Source: Bacillota bacterium
Lineage (GTDB): Bacteria > Bacillota_A > Clostridia > Clostridiales > Clostridiaceae
Assembly (NCBI GenBank): GCA_021837545.1
Contig: JAKBFR010000004.1
Coordinates: 1 to 48,535 of the forward strand
Length of the DNA: 48,535 nt
Reading direction: 5' to 3'
Under the pieces are notes generated by a model, which was not told the DNA's origin, did no database searches, and saw only the letters and a list, made by a program, of their open reading frames with translations. Positions within the stretch are counted from its first letter, which is position 1; every line of letters starts with the position of its first letter. Of this stretch, positions 15,427 through 28,393 are shown in pieces. The position numbers were made by a program, and so were the translations under genes.

Positions 15427-16689
15427 CTACCTATTTATTCTATAAATTTCTGCCCCTAGATTTCTAAATTTGTCTTCAATATTAACATAGCCTCTATCAA
15501 TATGATAAATATCACTTATTTCAGTTTCACCTTCTGCTATTAATCCACTTAGTATCATTGCTGCTCCAGCTCTTAAGTCTGTTGCCTTAACTTCGCATCC
15601 TGTAAGTTTTGATACGCCTTCAATTATAGCAGTTCTACCATCAATTTTTATATTAGCACCCATTCTATTTAGTTCAGCAACATGCATAAATCTATTTTCA
15701 AAAACTGTTTCCGTAATAACACTAACCCCCTCAATTACAGATAATAAACTCATCATTTGAGCTTGCATATCAGTTGGAAATCCCGGATATGGAAGTGTCT
15801 TTATATCTAATGGTTTTTTAGAATTTCTTCCATCTACAATTATAGAATCATTCTTATAATCACTGAAAATAATTCCACATTCTTTTAATTTTTCTATTAT
15901 AGGTCTTAAATGTTCTTCATTTACTCCATTAATTTTTATTTTACTATTTGTAATTGCTGCTGCTATCATAAATGTTCCAGCCTCTATCCTGTCGTATATA
16001 GGAGTATAGTTTATTCCTTTTAAGCTTTTTACTCCATCTATCGTTATTTTCCCAAGTCCTGCTCCATCTATCTTCGCACCCATCTTATTTAAGAATCGTG
16101 CTAAATCCCAAATTTCTGGTTCTTCAGCTGCATTTTCTATTATTGTTGTACCCTCAGCAAAAACTGATGCCATCATAATATTTTCTGTTGCACCAACTGA
16201 AGGAAAGTCTAGGTATATTCTACTTCCAATCATCTTTTTTGCTTTTACTTCTACAAAACCATGACCCATTATAACGTCAGCTCCAAGCAACTTAAATCCT
16301 TTAAGATGTAAATCTATTGGCCTACTACCTATGTTGCATCCACCTGGCAATGATAATTTACAATACCCAAATCGAGCGAGCATAGGTCCCATAATTAAAA
16401 ATGATGCTCTCATTTTTCGCATAAGTTCTGCATTCGCATCCATTTCTACTATATTTTTTGTATCAATAGTTAATTTATTATTTAATTTTGAAATATCAAC
16501 ATCACAGTTTAATTCACTTAATAACTTACATATAACCTCAACATCTTCTAATCTAGGTGCATTATCTATAACTATAGGTTCCGGACACAATATAGTTGCT
16601 GCAATTATAGGTAAAATTGAATTTTTTGCACAACTTATATCAACTTCACCATTAAGTTCTTTTACACCCTTAACTACTATTTTCTCCAT
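15427..16689 (-). CDS. murA: UDP-N-acetylglucosamine 1-carboxyvinyltransferase
   Basis: MurA transfers enolpyruvate from phosphoenolpyruvate to UDP-GlcNAc, the first committed step of peptidoglycan synthesis, in the cytoplasm. The 420 residues from the chosen start are full length. The active-site cysteine is in LSLPGGCNIGSRP (Cys118, the fosfomycin target). The family motifs KNSILPI, RMRAS-type MRKMRASFLIMGP and TDLRAGAAMILSGL are present. I chose the ATG at 16689: a GGAGG lies six bases before it, and the ATG at 16701 overlaps that ribosome site. Firmicutes have two paralogues; the position before spoIID matches Bacillus murAA, the main copy. Confidence 0.97.
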   Translation of the reverse strand: MEKIVVKGVKELNGEVDISCAKNSILPIIAATILCPEPIVIDNAPRLEDVEVICKLLSELNCDVDISKLNNKLTIDTKNIVEMDANAELMRKMRASFLIMGPMLARFGYCKLSLPGGCNIGSRPIDLHLKGFKLLGADVIMGHGFVEVKAKKMIGSRIYLDFPSVGATENIMMASVFAEGTTIIENAAEEPEIWDLARFLNKMGAKIDGAGLGKITIDGVKSLKGINYTPIYDRIEAGTFMIAAAITNSKIKINGVNEEHLRPIIEKLKECGIIFSDYKNDSIIVDGRNSKKPLDIKTLPYPGFPTDMQAQMMSLLSVIEGVSVITETVFENRFMHVAELNRMGANIKIDGRTAIIEGVSKLTGCEVKATDLRAGAAMILSGLIAEGETEISDIYHIDRGYVNIEDKFRNLGAEIYRINR

Positions 16690-16713
16690 ATTATCCTCCA
16701 TATTGAATTGTTA

Positions 16714-16862
16714 GGCATCTGAAAAACAACCGTCCAAATATCTGACATTTATTTTATATCAGACAAGTAAATGAATTTTACTTCTAACAAACTATTAGCA
16801 AAATTTACTCCAAGAGCATAATACAAAATAATCTGTCACGGTTAGATTTTTTTGAAGATGCT
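16714..16862. repeat. Palindromic MITE-like element (copy C, diverged)
   Basis: The left end GGCATCTGAAAAACAACCGTC faces the right end ..GTCACGGTTAGATTTTTTTG then AAGATGCT. The centre has inverted pieces such as TCTGACAT/ATCAGACA. It fills exactly the gap between the ywmB-like stop and the murA start. Confidence 0.6.
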
Positions 16863-17513
16863 TTAGTATGTTGCAAATATTATTGGCGAACCAATTATTA
16901 TATGCAAACCAGTATTATACCTAATAAGTGCAAAATTAATTTTTTCTCCATTACTTAAATATCCTGTTCCTGTATAACCACTATTTATTTTTAATAAATT
17001 TGCTTTTTGTATATTATTTTCATTTATTAATTTATCTATAGAATAATTATTATCTAGCTCTTTTTCTTTGCCTTCATAATAAAAAAAGTATTTTGTATTT
17101 TCTGATTCTTGATTTTCTAATTTTCGAAGTATATTCTTTATATCTACTGTTGTGTATTTCGCACTTTTATTTATTAATGTGATTTCGACATAAGTATATT
17201 TATCTTCGTACCACATTTTTATATTAGTATAAAAATTATTATTAAATATTTCAAATTGACTTTTATTAATTTCTCTGTAGCTTCCATTTATATTATTATT
17301 CAAATTTTCTTTTATCCTAGCGCTTTCTTTTTCAATATTATTTTTTGTTTTATATTGAAGCTTTGCGCCATTTTCTTGAAATTCACTTATATTTGTTATA
17401 TTTGTTTCTAAAACACTAAATGAATTTTTAGTATTGCCTCTTTCATTAGAAATAGCACCTATATTTAAAAAAGATAATAATACAAAAATTAATATACTGA
17501 TTTTTATATTCAT
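16863..17513 (-). CDS. YwmB-like secreted protein (TATA-box-binding-like fold family)
   Basis: This 216-residue protein has an N-terminal signal (MNIKISILIFVLLSFLNIGA) and a mixed, lysine/asparagine-rich body. The ending GYLSNGEKINFALIRYNT with IIIGSPIIF resembles the end of the YwmB family, and the site between the ATP synthase operon and murA is the Bacillus ywmB site. Family function is unknown. The ATG at 17513 is chosen because GGGGGTA lies six bases upstream; the in-frame upstream extension to 17561 would put charged residues before the signal. No cysteine follows the signal, so it is probably secreted or anchored by the signal, not a lipoprotein. The call depends on synteny as much as on sequence. 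Confidence 0.75.
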   Translation of the reverse strand: MNIKISILIFVLLSFLNIGAISNERGNTKNSFSVLETNITNISEFQENGAKLQYKTKNNIEKESARIKENLNNNINGSYREINKSQFEIFNNNFYTNIKMWYEDKYTYVEITLINKSAKYTTVDIKNILRKLENQESENTKYFFYYEGKEKELDNNYSIDKLINENNIQKANLLKINSGYTGTGYLSNGEKINFALIRYNTGLHIIIGSPIIFATY

Positions 17514-17658
17514 AGTAATACCCCCTAATTTATCTTTTTTAATTATCACCATCTCTTTCAATTTTTATTCTCTTTATATCGAAGTATATATATATAATAT
17601 AAATTTATTAAAATTTTGTGATAGATTGTCAACATCTAGAATAAAAATAGCAAAAAAT

Positions 17659-17705
17659 AAAGTGTACGTCTTTATATAGATTTTCTATATAAAGACGTAC
17701 ACTTT
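17659..17705 (-). terminator. ATP synthase operon terminator
   Basis: A perfect 21-bp stem (AAAGTGTACGTCTTTATATAG and its complement) with a 5-base loop lies 9 bp after the atpC stop. On the minus strand it is followed by ATTTTTTGC. It is one of the longest perfect stems in the window. Confidence 0.85.
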
Positions 17706-17713
17706 AAATTATT

Positions 17714-18121
17714 TTATTTATTAGCTTTTTTTAATATTAATCTTTGTTTAGCTCTAAGGAATGCTGATTCTGCTCTATCTTTATTAAACTTTCCAGCTTC
17801 CTCGAGCCTTTTCTTTGCCCTAATCATTGCTTCTTCTGCTCTTTTTTTATCAATATTTGCTTCAAATTCAGCTGCATCACTACATATTGTCATTTGATTT
17901 TCAATAATATGCACTATTGATGTTGAAATAAATAATTCATCTTCAATTCCTTGAGAATCTTTATATTTAGCAATACAAGGTATAGTACTCGCTATCATAT
18001 TTTCATGATTTGCTAATACTTCAAAGTCTCCTTCTGCATTTTTTAAAAATACTTTTTCAACTTCGCCATTATAAACTTCATGATCTGGTGTAATAATTTT
18101 TAGTAAAAAGGTACTAGCCAT
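17714..18121 (-). CDS. atpC: ATP synthase epsilon subunit
   Basis: Epsilon is part of the central stalk of F1 and can inhibit ATP hydrolysis. The 135 residues have the N-terminal beta-sandwich (about 1-85, with [20 protein letters not shown] and NHENMIAS) and the C-terminal helical hairpin (about 90-135, rich in Arg, Lys and Ala: [16 protein letters not shown], then [13 protein letters not shown]). It is the last gene of the operon, 14 bp after atpD, and a strong terminator follows. Confidence 0.97.
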   Translation of the reverse strand: MASTFLLKIITPDHEVYNGEVEKVFLKNAEGDFEVLANHENMIASTIPCIAKYKDSQGIEDELFISTSIVHIIENQMTICSDAAEFEANIDKKRAEEAMIRAKKRLEEAGKFNKDRAESAFLRAKQRLILKKANK

Positions 18122-18135
18122 TATTGCTCATCCCC

Positions 18136-20393
<2,258 letters not shown>

Positions 20394-20433
20394 GATTTCC
20401 ACCTCCTAAAGAAGGGCATAGCTCAAATTTAAG

Positions 20434-21948
20434 CTATGCTTCTTGTAAAAATACCTTTTTGAATTCAACTATTGCTTCCTCTAACGCAGATTTTATTTCA
20501 TCTGTTAAAGTTTTTCCTGTAATAATTGATTTTTCAATTTCTCTATAGTGCGTATCCATATATTCTAAAAATTCTTTTTCGAATCTTCTTATATCGCTAA
20601 CTTTAATGTCCGATAAGAAATCATTAACTGCAGCATATAATATTGCAATTTGCTTTCCAACTTCCATTGGGCTATATTGATCTTGCTTTAATATTTCAAC
20701 TAGTCTCTTACCTTTTTCAAGTCTTCTACTAGAATCGTTATCTAAATCAGATCCAAATTGAGAAAAAGCTTCTAGTTCTCTGAATTGTGCAAGTTCTAGT
20801 CTTAATGTACCACTAACTTGTTTCATTGCTTTAATTTGTGCATTACCACCAACTCTTGATACTGATATACCTGCATTTACGGCCGGTCTTTGTCCCGAAT
20901 AGAATAAATCAGATTCTAAGAATATTTGTCCATCTGTAATTGATATAACATTAGTTGGTATATATGCTGTAACATCTCCAGCTTGTGTTTCTATAATAGG
21001 AAGAGCTGTTAATGATCCACTACCTAATTCTTTAGATAACTTAGCTGCTCTTTCAAGTAATCTTGAATGAATATAGAAAACATCTCCTGGATAAGCTTCT
21101 CTACCAGGTGGTCTCTTAAGCAATAATGACATTGCTCTATACGCTACTGCATGTTTAGAAAGATCATCGTATATAATTAATACGTCCTTTCCTTGATGCA
21201 TAAAATATTCTCCCATGCTACATCCAGCATATGGAGCAATATATTGTAACGGTGCAGATTCTGCTGCTGTAGAACTTACTACGATACTATAATCCATAGC
21301 GCCCATTTCAGTGAAAGTATTCACTATATTAGCGACTGTAGATTGCTTTTGACCAATAGCTACATATATACAGATAACATCTTTACCTTTTTGGTTTAGG
21401 ATAGTATCTATACCTATTGCTGTTTTACCAGTTTGTCTATCTCCTATTATCAGCTCTCTTTGTCCTCTACCAATTGGAATCATAGAGTCGATTGCTTTAA
21501 TTCCTGTTTGTAATGGTTCATTAACTGAACTTCTATCTATTATACTAGGAGCATGAATTTCAATAGGCCTAGTTTCAGTTGTAATTATCGGGCCCTTACC
21601 ATCTATAGGTATTCCTAATGCATTAACAACTCTACCAAGTAATTGTTCTCCAACTGGAACTTCAACTACCTTACCTGTTCCTTTAACGATATCGCCTTCT
21701 TTTATTCCCTTCTCATCTCCTAAAAGGACGCAACCAACGTTATCTTGTTCAAGGTTTAAAACCATACCGTATACGTCATTAGGGAATTCCAACAATTCCC
21801 CTTCCATACAATTATCTAATCCATAAACTCTTGAAACACCATCACCAATTGTGATTATAGTACCAGAATCTACTGTTTGAATTTGTTTTTCATATTTTTC
21901 TATTTCTTTTTTTATAATAGAAGTTATTTCTTCTGGTTTAATATTCAT
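20434..21948 (-). CDS. atpA: ATP synthase alpha subunit
   Basis: Alpha is the non-catalytic nucleotide-binding subunit of the F1 hexamer. The 504 residues are full length. Walker A is GDRQTGKT (169-176), followed by [16 protein letters not shown], the Walker B region [20 protein letters not shown] and the arginine-finger segment [17 protein letters not shown]. It follows atpH by 10 bp and precedes atpG. Confidence 0.99.
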   Translation of the reverse strand: MNIKPEEITSIIKKEIEKYEKQIQTVDSGTIITIGDGVSRVYGLDNCMEGELLEFPNDVYGMVLNLEQDNVGCVLLGDEKGIKEGDIVKGTGKVVEVPVGEQLLGRVVNALGIPIDGKGPIITTETRPIEIHAPSIIDRSSVNEPLQTGIKAIDSMIPIGRGQRELIIGDRQTGKTAIGIDTILNQKGKDVICIYVAIGQKQSTVANIVNTFTEMGAMDYSIVVSSTAAESAPLQYIAPYAGCSMGEYFMHQGKDVLIIYDDLSKHAVAYRAMSLLLKRPPGREAYPGDVFYIHSRLLERAAKLSKELGSGSLTALPIIETQAGDVTAYIPTNVISITDGQIFLESDLFYSGQRPAVNAGISVSRVGGNAQIKAMKQVSGTLRLELAQFRELEAFSQFGSDLDNDSSRRLEKGKRLVEILKQDQYSPMEVGKQIAILYAAVNDFLSDIKVSDIRRFEKEFLEYMDTHYREIEKSIITGKTLTDEIKSALEEAIVEFKKVFLQEA

Positions 21949-21958
21949 GGATTCACCT

Positions 21959-22498
21959 CTATTCCTTCTTAAGCATTAAAGCTTTCATTTCTTCTATCTT
22001 TGATTTAATAGTATCATCGATAACATCATTTCCAATTTTCACATAAACTCCACCTAGAAGGCTTTTGTCAACTTGAGTATCGAATATAATAGTTTTATCA
22101 TACTTATCTTCAAAAGTAATTTTTAATTTTTCTAATTCATCTGGTAAAATTGGTATAGCAGTTTTAACTATACCTTTTATAATGTTTTTTCTTTCCAGAT
22201 CTATTTTTTCCATTTCATTTAGTTTTTCTTTTAAATGAAGTATTCTATTTTTTTCAATTAATATAATCATAAAAGAAAATAAGTCATCATCAATTTTTCC
22301 TTTAAATAAATCGTTAAAGATTTCTTTCTTTTTTATCATATTAATTTTGGGATGTTTAAGCACTTCATAAAAATCTTTATTATTATCAAATAAATCACAT
22401 ATTTCTCTTAAATCGCTTAAATATTCATCAACTTTGCCATTTTTTTCAGCAATTTCATAAATAGCTAAGGCATATCGCCTATCTAAATATTCATACAT
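21959..22498 (-). CDS. atpH: ATP synthase delta subunit
   Basis: Delta joins F1 to the peripheral stalk. The 179 residues match the OSCP/delta family: an N-terminal helical domain starting [20 protein letters not shown] and a C-terminal domain with [29 protein letters not shown]. It starts 1 bp after the atpF stop, so translation is probably coupled. Confidence 0.96.
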   Translation of the reverse strand: MYEYLDRRYALAIYEIAEKNGKVDEYLSDLREICDLFDNNKDFYEVLKHPKINMIKKKEIFNDLFKGKIDDDLFSFMIILIEKNRILHLKEKLNEMEKIDLERKNIIKGIVKTAIPILPDELEKLKITFEDKYDKTIIFDTQVDKSLLGGVYVKIGNDVIDDTIKSKIEEMKALMLKKE

Positions 22499-22499
22499 A

Positions 22500-22979
22500 T
22501 TATATACCTACCTTAGCAATAAAATCGCCTATAAGTTTTCTATGTGTATCTTCATCAATTTTTTGTTCTAATGCTTTAATTGAAAGTTCTAATGCTAAAT
22601 CTACGGCTTGCTTTTTGATTTCATATTCAGCTTTTTCTTTTTCTCTTTCAATTTCTAACATAGCTCTTTCTTTTAATGAACTTGCTTCGTTCTTGGCATT
22701 GTCAATGATTTCTTCATAAACTTTATCGCCTTTTTGTTTTTGTCTTTCAGTAATCTTTTTACCTTCTTCTTTAGCAGACTGTAATATACTTTCATTTTTA
22801 AGCAAATACATTCTAGCCTTTTCAGAATCTTCATCTGCCTTGGTTAACTTCTCATCTACATAGTTTTGCCTTTCTGCAATTATTCCTTTTAGCTTATCCC
22901 AAAAGAAATGTTTCATGATCAGAATTAAAACAGCAAGGTTAACCCAAGTCATTATCGTTGTTGAATACTCTATTTCCAT
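22500..22979 (-). CDS. atpF: ATP synthase b subunit
   Basis: Subunit b forms the peripheral stalk. The 159 residues have one N-terminal membrane helix ([22 protein letters not shown]) and a long charged coiled coil (about 30-140, with many Lys, Glu and Arg residues and [18 protein letters not shown] pattern). A single b gene fits the usual homodimer. Position between atpE and atpH is standard. Confidence 0.97.
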   Translation of the reverse strand: MEIEYSTTIMTWVNLAVLILIMKHFFWDKLKGIIAERQNYVDEKLTKADEDSEKARMYLLKNESILQSAKEEGKKITERQKQKGDKVYEEIIDNAKNEASSLKERAMLEIEREKEKAEYEIKKQAVDLALELSIKALEQKIDEDTHRKLIGDFIAKVGI

Positions 22980-23032
22980 ATTTTACCTATATCCTCCCTT
23001 CGGAGTCAATAATATTAACTCATGCGAATTCA

Positions 23033-23284
<252 letters not shown>

Positions 23285-23292
23285 CTAAATTT

Positions 23293-23982
23293 TTAATGTT
23301 CTGCGGTTACTTTAATGTTAATCATAGTTAACATGGCAAATACGATCATTTGAATTGTTCCATCAAACAAATCAAAATATCCATGTACAAAAACTGGTAA
23401 ACCGAATTGAGCAAACATTCCTATTGATCCTAGTGCATGATATACCAATTCTATTACAACTGTAGCTGCAACCATATTACCCATAAGTCGAAGTGACAAA
23501 GCTAATGGCAATATAAATCTCTCCATTATATTTATTGGTAACATTGCTACATATGGATGTGCCAATCCCTTTCCATAACCAATAATTCCATTTTTCTTAA
23601 TAGCATTTACATTTACAACTAAGAAAGTAACTATTGCAAATGATACTGTTACACTTATATCTCGTGTTGGTGGTTTAATACCTATTAATCCGAGAAAATT
23701 CAAGACTAGTAAATAAATCATTAGTGTTCCTATGTAAGGTAAAAATGATTCATACTCTTCTCCCATAGTATCAACTGCGAGGTCTCTTATAGATTGATAA
23801 ATTTTTTCTAAAGCCGCTTGAGTTTTACTAGGTTTTAACTTTAGATTTCTTGTTAATAGAAAAGCACCTATTCCTAAAATTAAAATAACAATCCATTGTG
23901 TTATTACGCTTGCTGTAATATTTAATGTAAAGTTACCAAATCTAAGGGAAAATATAGGTATAATGGTCTCCAACCTAAGCAC
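23293..23982 (-). CDS. atpB: ATP synthase a subunit
   Basis: Subunit a provides the ion half-channels next to the c ring. The 229 residues have five to six membrane segments. The essential arginine lies in LPLALSLRLMGNMVAATVV, and the C-terminal helix contains FDLFDGTIQMIVFAMLTM. The start overlaps the atpI stop by 8 bp. Confidence 0.97.
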   Translation of the reverse strand: MLRLETIIPIFSLRFGNFTLNITASVITQWIVILILGIGAFLLTRNLKLKPSKTQAALEKIYQSIRDLAVDTMGEEYESFLPYIGTLMIYLLVLNFLGLIGIKPPTRDISVTVSFAIVTFLVVNVNAIKKNGIIGYGKGLAHPYVAMLPINIMERFILPLALSLRLMGNMVAATVVIELVYHALGSIGMFAQFGLPVFVHGYFDLFDGTIQMIVFAMLTMINIKVTAEH

Positions 23983-24343
23983 TTCCTTTCCTATTTTTTA
24001 TGCTAAAAACTATAAGCATTATTATGTAGTGTGTAACAAATCCTATGACATAAAATATCATAAAATTCATATTTTTTACGAAAGGCAATATAGTAATTAT
24101 TATAAATCCCAGCCTTAAAAAATAACTAGCAATAATAAATAATTGTTTTTTTCCGTTTACTAGATATTTTGAAATAACATATCCACTAACAAAAAAATTT
24201 ATTGCTGATACACTTATACCTACTAAATAGTTTCCTGCATTTGAGAAAGTAGAAATTATTACTATAATTAAAGCTATACATAATCCACATCCCAAATCAT
24301 ATTGTGCCATTTGTAGAAGTAGTTTATTCATCTCTTTATTCAT
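23975..24343 (-). CDS. atpI: ATP synthase subunit I
   Basis: AtpI is a small membrane protein that helps assemble the c ring; it is not part of the finished enzyme. The 122 residues contain four membrane segments (roughly 15-35, 40-60, 70-90 and 95-115). The first gene of the operon is the usual place. I chose the ATG at 24343 (MNKEMNKLL) because AAGGTGG lies six bases upstream; the in-frame ATG at 24364 has no ribosome site. Confidence 0.9.
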   Translation of the reverse strand: MNKEMNKLLLQMAQYDLGCGLCIALIIVIISTFSNAGNYLVGISVSAINFFVSGYVISKYLVNGKKQLFIIASYFLRLGFIIITILPFVKNMNFMIFYVIGFVTHYIIMLIVFSIKNRKGSA

Positions 24344-24364
24344 ATATAACCACCTTACCTTCAT

Positions 24365-24957
24365 TTGAATTATTATATCTTTATATTTATCTTTAATAAA
24401 ATACTATTTAAAGGTAAAATTAGCTATTTTTCTGTTTAAAATGAATCTATCTTTCATATACTATTAAATACTCAACTAATATGAGGAATATCTCTATTTC
24501 TCTTCATTTATGAATATTTTATTTTATAAACTTTCATTTTTCTGAATATTTTGAAATATGAATAAAGTTTATTTTATCCATGTTAACATTTTCATTCCAT
24601 TATTTGTTATTAAACTTTAATAATACTATAATTTCGGGATAAACACTACTGTTTTTTGATTTTTTCAACAATACGTTTACTCATATCTTTTTTGTATTAG
24701 TGAATATATAATTTAATTCTTATTCAATATTTATTTTTTTATAACCCCATCAATATTATATATTATTATTATCCATGGTATTAAATTCTTATTTAAACCG
24801 TGTTACAGCTTAATTAAAACTATTTTTCTTTAAATTTGCATTATATATTTCTCTTTTTTAAGTTTATACTTAGTTGTATATGAATTTCTAATTAAGAAAA
24901 AGGTTACTATGATTATCCATCATAGTAACCTTTCTTTCAAAGAAATTCAAACTTCTA
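24365..24957. other. Long AT-rich intergenic region upstream of the atp operon
   Basis: The 593 bp between atpI and the thiolase gene hold no gene. Except for the thiolase terminator at 24899-24933, I see no clear structure. The atp promoter must lie here, but several TTGA-type and TATA-type boxes compete and none stands out. The base composition is extremely AT-rich throughout. Confidence 0.6.
24899..24933 (-). terminator. Thiolase gene terminator
   Basis: AAAGGTTACTATGA and TCATAGTAACCTTT form a perfect 14-bp stem with a 7-base loop. On the minus strand it is followed by TTCTTAATT-type T-rich sequence, 25 bp after the thiolase stop. Confidence 0.8.
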
Positions 24958-26139
24958 TTAAACTCTTTCAACTATAAGTGCTGTTCCTAATCCGCCACCT
25001 ATACAAAGTGTTGCTAATCCTCTTTTAGCATCTCTCTTTTCCATTTCATGAAGAAGAGTAACTAAAATTCTTGCTCCTGATGCTCCAACTGGGTGACCCA
25101 AAGCAATAGCTCCACCATTTACGTTTACTTTTGACATATCAAATTTTAAATCTTTAGCAACTGCTAAACTTTGAGCTGCAAAAGCTTCATTAGCTTCAAT
25201 TAAGTCTAAATCATCTACTGTTATGTTAGCTTTTTCTAAAGCCTTCTTAGTTGCATGGAATGGTCCATATCCCATGATAGCTGGATCTAATCCCTTTGAT
25301 CCATAAGAAAGAATTTTAGCTAATGGTTTAAGACCTAATTCTGCTGCTTTTTCTGCACTCATAACAACGAATGCTGCTGCTCCATCATTAATTCCCGAAG
25401 CATTACCTGCAGTTACTGTACCATCTTTAACAAAAGCTGGCTTTAATTTTCCTAAAGTTTCTGCTGTTGTTCCGAATCTTGGGAACTCATCTGTATCAAA
25501 TACTTTTGGTTCTCCCTTTCTTTGTGGAATAACAACTGGAACTATTTCGTCTTTAAATTTTCCTGCTTTGATTGCTGCTTCAGCTTTTTGTTGTGATGCT
25601 GCTGAGAATTCATCTTGTTCTTGTCTTGTTAATCCCCATTTTTCAGCTATGTTTTCAGCCGTTTGTCCCATATGGTAGTTGTTAAATGCATCCCACAATG
25701 CATCATTTATCATTGTGTCAACCATTTTGCCGTCGCCCATTTTTTGTCCCCATCTAGCACTTTTTAATGCATATGGAGCTTGTGACATACTTTCCATACC
25801 ACCTGCAACAATGACATCAGCATCTCCTGCTTTAATCATTTGAGCTGCTAAACTAACTGCTCTAAGTCCTGATCCACAAACTTTATTTATTGTCATAGCT
25901 GAAACTTCTTGTGGTAATCCTGATTTAATTGTTGCTTGTCTTGCTGTATTTTGTCCAAGACCTGCTTGAATTACATTACCCATGATAACTTCTTCAACTA
26001 ATTCAGGTTTAACACCAGCTCTACTTACTGCTTCTTTAATTACTAAAGCTCCTAAATCTACTGCTGAAACATCTTTCAATGATCCACCAAAACTACCTAA
26101 TGCTGTTCTTACTGCACTTACAATAACTACGTCTCTCAT
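24958..26139 (-). CDS. thlA: Acetyl-CoA acetyltransferase (thiolase)
   Basis: The enzyme condenses two acetyl-CoA to acetoacetyl-CoA, the entry to butyrate and butanol formation in clostridia. The 393 residues are full length. The nucleophile Cys88 is in [13 protein letters not shown], the catalytic His in [16 protein letters not shown] and the second Cys in [18 protein letters not shown] is also present. AGGAGG precedes the ATG. It is a single-gene unit, flanked downstream by a terminator and upstream by a palindromic element whose edge touches the promoter. Confidence 0.98.
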   Translation of the reverse strand: MRDVVIVSAVRTALGSFGGSLKDVSAVDLGALVIKEAVSRAGVKPELVEEVIMGNVIQAGLGQNTARQATIKSGLPQEVSAMTINKVCGSGLRAVSLAAQMIKAGDADVIVAGGMESMSQAPYALKSARWGQKMGDGKMVDTMINDALWDAFNNYHMGQTAENIAEKWGLTRQEQDEFSAASQQKAEAAIKAGKFKDEIVPVVIPQRKGEPKVFDTDEFPRFGTTAETLGKLKPAFVKDGTVTAGNASGINDGAAAFVVMSAEKAAELGLKPLAKILSYGSKGLDPAIMGYGPFHATKKALEKANITVDDLDLIEANEAFAAQSLAVAKDLKFDMSKVNVNGGAIALGHPVGASGARILVTLLHEMEKRDAKRGLATLCIGGGLGTALIVERV

Positions 26140-26158
26140 GTTTGACCTCCTAAAATCT

Positions 26159-26186
26159 TATATATTACTTTATTAACTTTCGTTAA
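26159..26186 (-). promoter_or_regulatory. Candidate thiolase promoter
   Basis: On the minus strand TTAACG and TATATA are 16 bp apart, about 20 bp before the thiolase start. The -35 directly abuts the palindromic element at 26187. Confidence 0.4.
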
Positions 26187-26343
26187 GGCCTATTAAAAAA
26201 AATAACAAGTCAGTATACTTATCTATTTTACACCATACTACGTCTGCATGTTTACCTAATAGCTTACTATGAGCCAAACACGCCTCCTTGTCTGACACAA
26301 AATATACATCGCATCTTTAACTCGTTATTTCCTTTTATATGCC
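26187..26343. repeat. Palindromic MITE-like element, long form (copy D)
   Basis: The left end GGCCTATTAAAAAAAATAAC..AAGTCAGTATACTT is the imperfect inverse of the right end ..AACTCGTTATTTCCTTTTATATGCC. The interior contains ATGTTTACCTAATAGCTTAC, related to the interior of copy B. No coding capacity. It lies between the thiolase promoter and the wecB 3' end. Confidence 0.75.
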
Positions 26344-26419
26344 TAAATTATTAATATAATTTAATTATAACATTATTATTTCTTTTATCAAGAGTTAATT
26401 GTTAAATTTTAAACAAACT

Positions 26420-27568
26420 CTATCTTTTAAATTCTTCTACTTCTTTTGAACTCAAATTAAAATATTTCATTATAGCCTCTACTATTCTTTTAGAAGCTAT
26501 CCCATCACCATACGGATTAATAGATTTACTCATTTTAGAATAAGCTTCTGGATTTTTCAGCAATTCATTTGCCTCATTTACTATTTGATCTATATCCGTT
26601 CCAACTAACTTAACAGTTCCAGCTTCAACTGCTTCAGGTCTTTCTGTAACATCTCGTAATACCAATACTGGTTTTCCTAAATGAGGAGCTTCTTCTTGTA
26701 ATCCGCCTGAATCTGTCATTACCATAAATGATTTATTCATTAAATTATGAGTTTCTTTAGTGTCTAACGGAGACAATAAATGAATTCTTTCTTTTCCTCC
26801 AAGTCTTTCAAATACTACATCTTTGACAACAGGATTCAAATGAACTAAATATATCAACTCTACATCACTATTTTCTTCGACTATCTTATTTAATGCAATA
26901 CAAATATTTTGAATTCCTAATCCCCAATTTTCTCTTCTATGAGCAGTAATCATTATTACCTTTTTACTGAAATCTATGTTATTTAACTCATCATTTTCAA
27001 AAATATAATTTTCTTCAACAGTATGTCTCATAGCATCAATTACAGTATTTCCTGTAATATATATATCGCTTTCTTTTATTCCTTCTCGGAGTAAGTTTTC
27101 TTTTGATCCTTTAGTTGGTGAAAAGTGTAAATCTGTCAAACTACCTGTTAATTTTCTATTCATTTCTTCAGGGAAAGGGAAATACTTATTAAATGTTCTA
27201 AGACCTGCTTCTACATGACCAACCTTGATTTGTTGATAAAATGCAGCTAATGAACCAGCAAATGTAGTTGTTGTGTCTCCATGTACCAATATCATATCTG
27301 GTTTTTCTTCTTTAAATACTTCTTCTAATCCCTCTAGAACTTTATTTGTAATACCTGTTAGAGTTTGCTTTGTTTCCATTATATTTAAATCAAAATCTGG
27401 TTTAATATCAAATAGTTCTAAAACTTGATCTAGCATTTCTCTATGTTGAGCTGTTACACAAACCTTAGATTCAATTTCTTCTCTTTTTTCCAATTCCTTT
27501 ATTAAAGGTGCCATTTTTATAGCTTCTGGTCTAGTTCCAAAAATAGTAATAATCTTCTTTTTACTCAA
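26420..27568 (-). CDS. wecB: UDP-N-acetylglucosamine 2-epimerase (non-hydrolysing)
   Basis: WecB converts UDP-GlcNAc to UDP-ManNAc, a precursor of teichoic-acid linkage units and other surface glycans. The 382 residues are full length, with the N-terminal IITIFGTRPEAIKMAPLI, the VHGDTTTTFAGSLAAFY motif, HVEAGLRTFNKYFPFPEE, and TDSGGLQEEAPHLGKPVLVLR. The start is TTG at 27568, with GGGAGG eight bases upstream. It is the last gene of the tsaC-rpiB-upp-comEB-wecB group. Confidence 0.97.
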   Translation of the reverse strand: MSKKKIITIFGTRPEAIKMAPLIKELEKREEIESKVCVTAQHREMLDQVLELFDIKPDFDLNIMETKQTLTGITNKVLEGLEEVFKEEKPDMILVHGDTTTTFAGSLAAFYQQIKVGHVEAGLRTFNKYFPFPEEMNRKLTGSLTDLHFSPTKGSKENLLREGIKESDIYITGNTVIDAMRHTVEENYIFENDELNNIDFSKKVIMITAHRRENWGLGIQNICIALNKIVEENSDVELIYLVHLNPVVKDVVFERLGGKERIHLLSPLDTKETHNLMNKSFMVMTDSGGLQEEAPHLGKPVLVLRDVTERPEAVEAGTVKLVGTDIDQIVNEANELLKNPEAYSKMSKSINPYGDGIASKRIVEAIMKYFNLSSKEVEEFKR

Positions 27569-27582
27569 TTTACTGCCTCCCG

Positions 27583-27882
27583 TAATTCAGTTAACAGTTA
27601 ACAATTAACAGTTGACAGTTAAGGTTGAAAACCTTAGGTTTTCTGACTTTTATTAACTGATATTATCTGTTAAAAATTATAAGTTAACTGCTATTATTCA
27701 AAAATTTAGATATGTAGTATTTTATATTTTTAATATATTAATAATTGTAGATTTAATTTAAATACTTAAATCTTATTACATTATCATGCATTAACACCGA
27801 CTTGTTGTTTTCTTGAACATCCTTTAACAAGTACCGTCTCAAATCAACTGTTAATTGTTAATTTATAACTGTTAACTGAATT
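27583..27882. repeat. Inverted pair of TTAACAGTTAAC-type repeats between wecB and comEB
   Basis: AATTCAGTTAACAGTTAACA at 27583 onward (to about 27622) is the inverse of ..ATTATAACTG then GTTAACTGAATT ending near 27882. The interior (about 225 bp) has no reading frame. It includes a possible diverged fragment of the palindromic family at 27785-27825. A third copy of the simple repeat is at 28394-28433. This covers the 312-bp gap between wecB and comEB. Confidence 0.65.
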
Positions 27883-28375
27883 AATATCCTGCATCCTTTA
27901 CAATTTTTAGAGAATCATCATTTTCTATCCATGAATCTACAATTATTTCCCTATATTCTTCTTTAGAATCTCTTATAACTACATATGCAATACCTGCATT
28001 AATGATTAATCGCTTACACATTGAACAAGAATTAGCATCCCTAACATATTCTTTTGCTTTTCCATCTTTTCCAACCAAGTACAATGTAGCCCCAATCATA
28101 TCTTTTCTCGAAGCACTGATTATTGCATTAGCTTCACTATGCACACTTCTACAAAGTTCATAATGTGTTCCTCTTGGAACTTGAAGTTTTTCTCTTATAC
28201 AACTGTTCAAATCTATGCAATTCTTTCTACCCCTAGGTGCCCCTGTATACCCAGTAGAAATTATTTCATCATTTTTAACTATTATCGAACCATAGTTTCT
28301 CCTTAAACAAGTTCCTCTCTCTAGAACCGTTTCTGCAATATCTAAATAATAGTTTTGTTTATCACGTCTATCCAT
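27881..28375 (-). CDS. comEB: dCMP deaminase family protein (ComEB-like)
   Basis: Members of this family deaminate dCMP to dUMP, feeding thymidylate synthesis; the Bacillus member is encoded in the comE operon. The 164 residues carry the cytidine-deaminase zinc site: HSEANAI (His and the catalytic Glu, near residue 92-98) and CSMCKRLI (two zinc cysteines). The extra N-terminal cysteine and histidine cluster around CIDLNSCIRE and GTHYELC is typical of the dCMP branch. Start: ATG eight bases after GGGGGA. Its place next to upp suggests pyrimidine salvage. Confidence 0.93.
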   Translation of the reverse strand: MDRRDKQNYYLDIAETVLERGTCLRRNYGSIIVKNDEIISTGYTGAPRGRKNCIDLNSCIREKLQVPRGTHYELCRSVHSEANAIISASRKDMIGATLYLVGKDGKAKEYVRDANSCSMCKRLIINAGIAYVVIRDSKEEYREIIVDSWIENDDSLKIVKDAGY

Positions 28376-28393
28376 TTTTTTATTCCCCCAAAT

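Noticed and set aside
16331..16714. 127-residue plus-strand reading frame
   Set aside because: Antisense of murA with no ribosome site.
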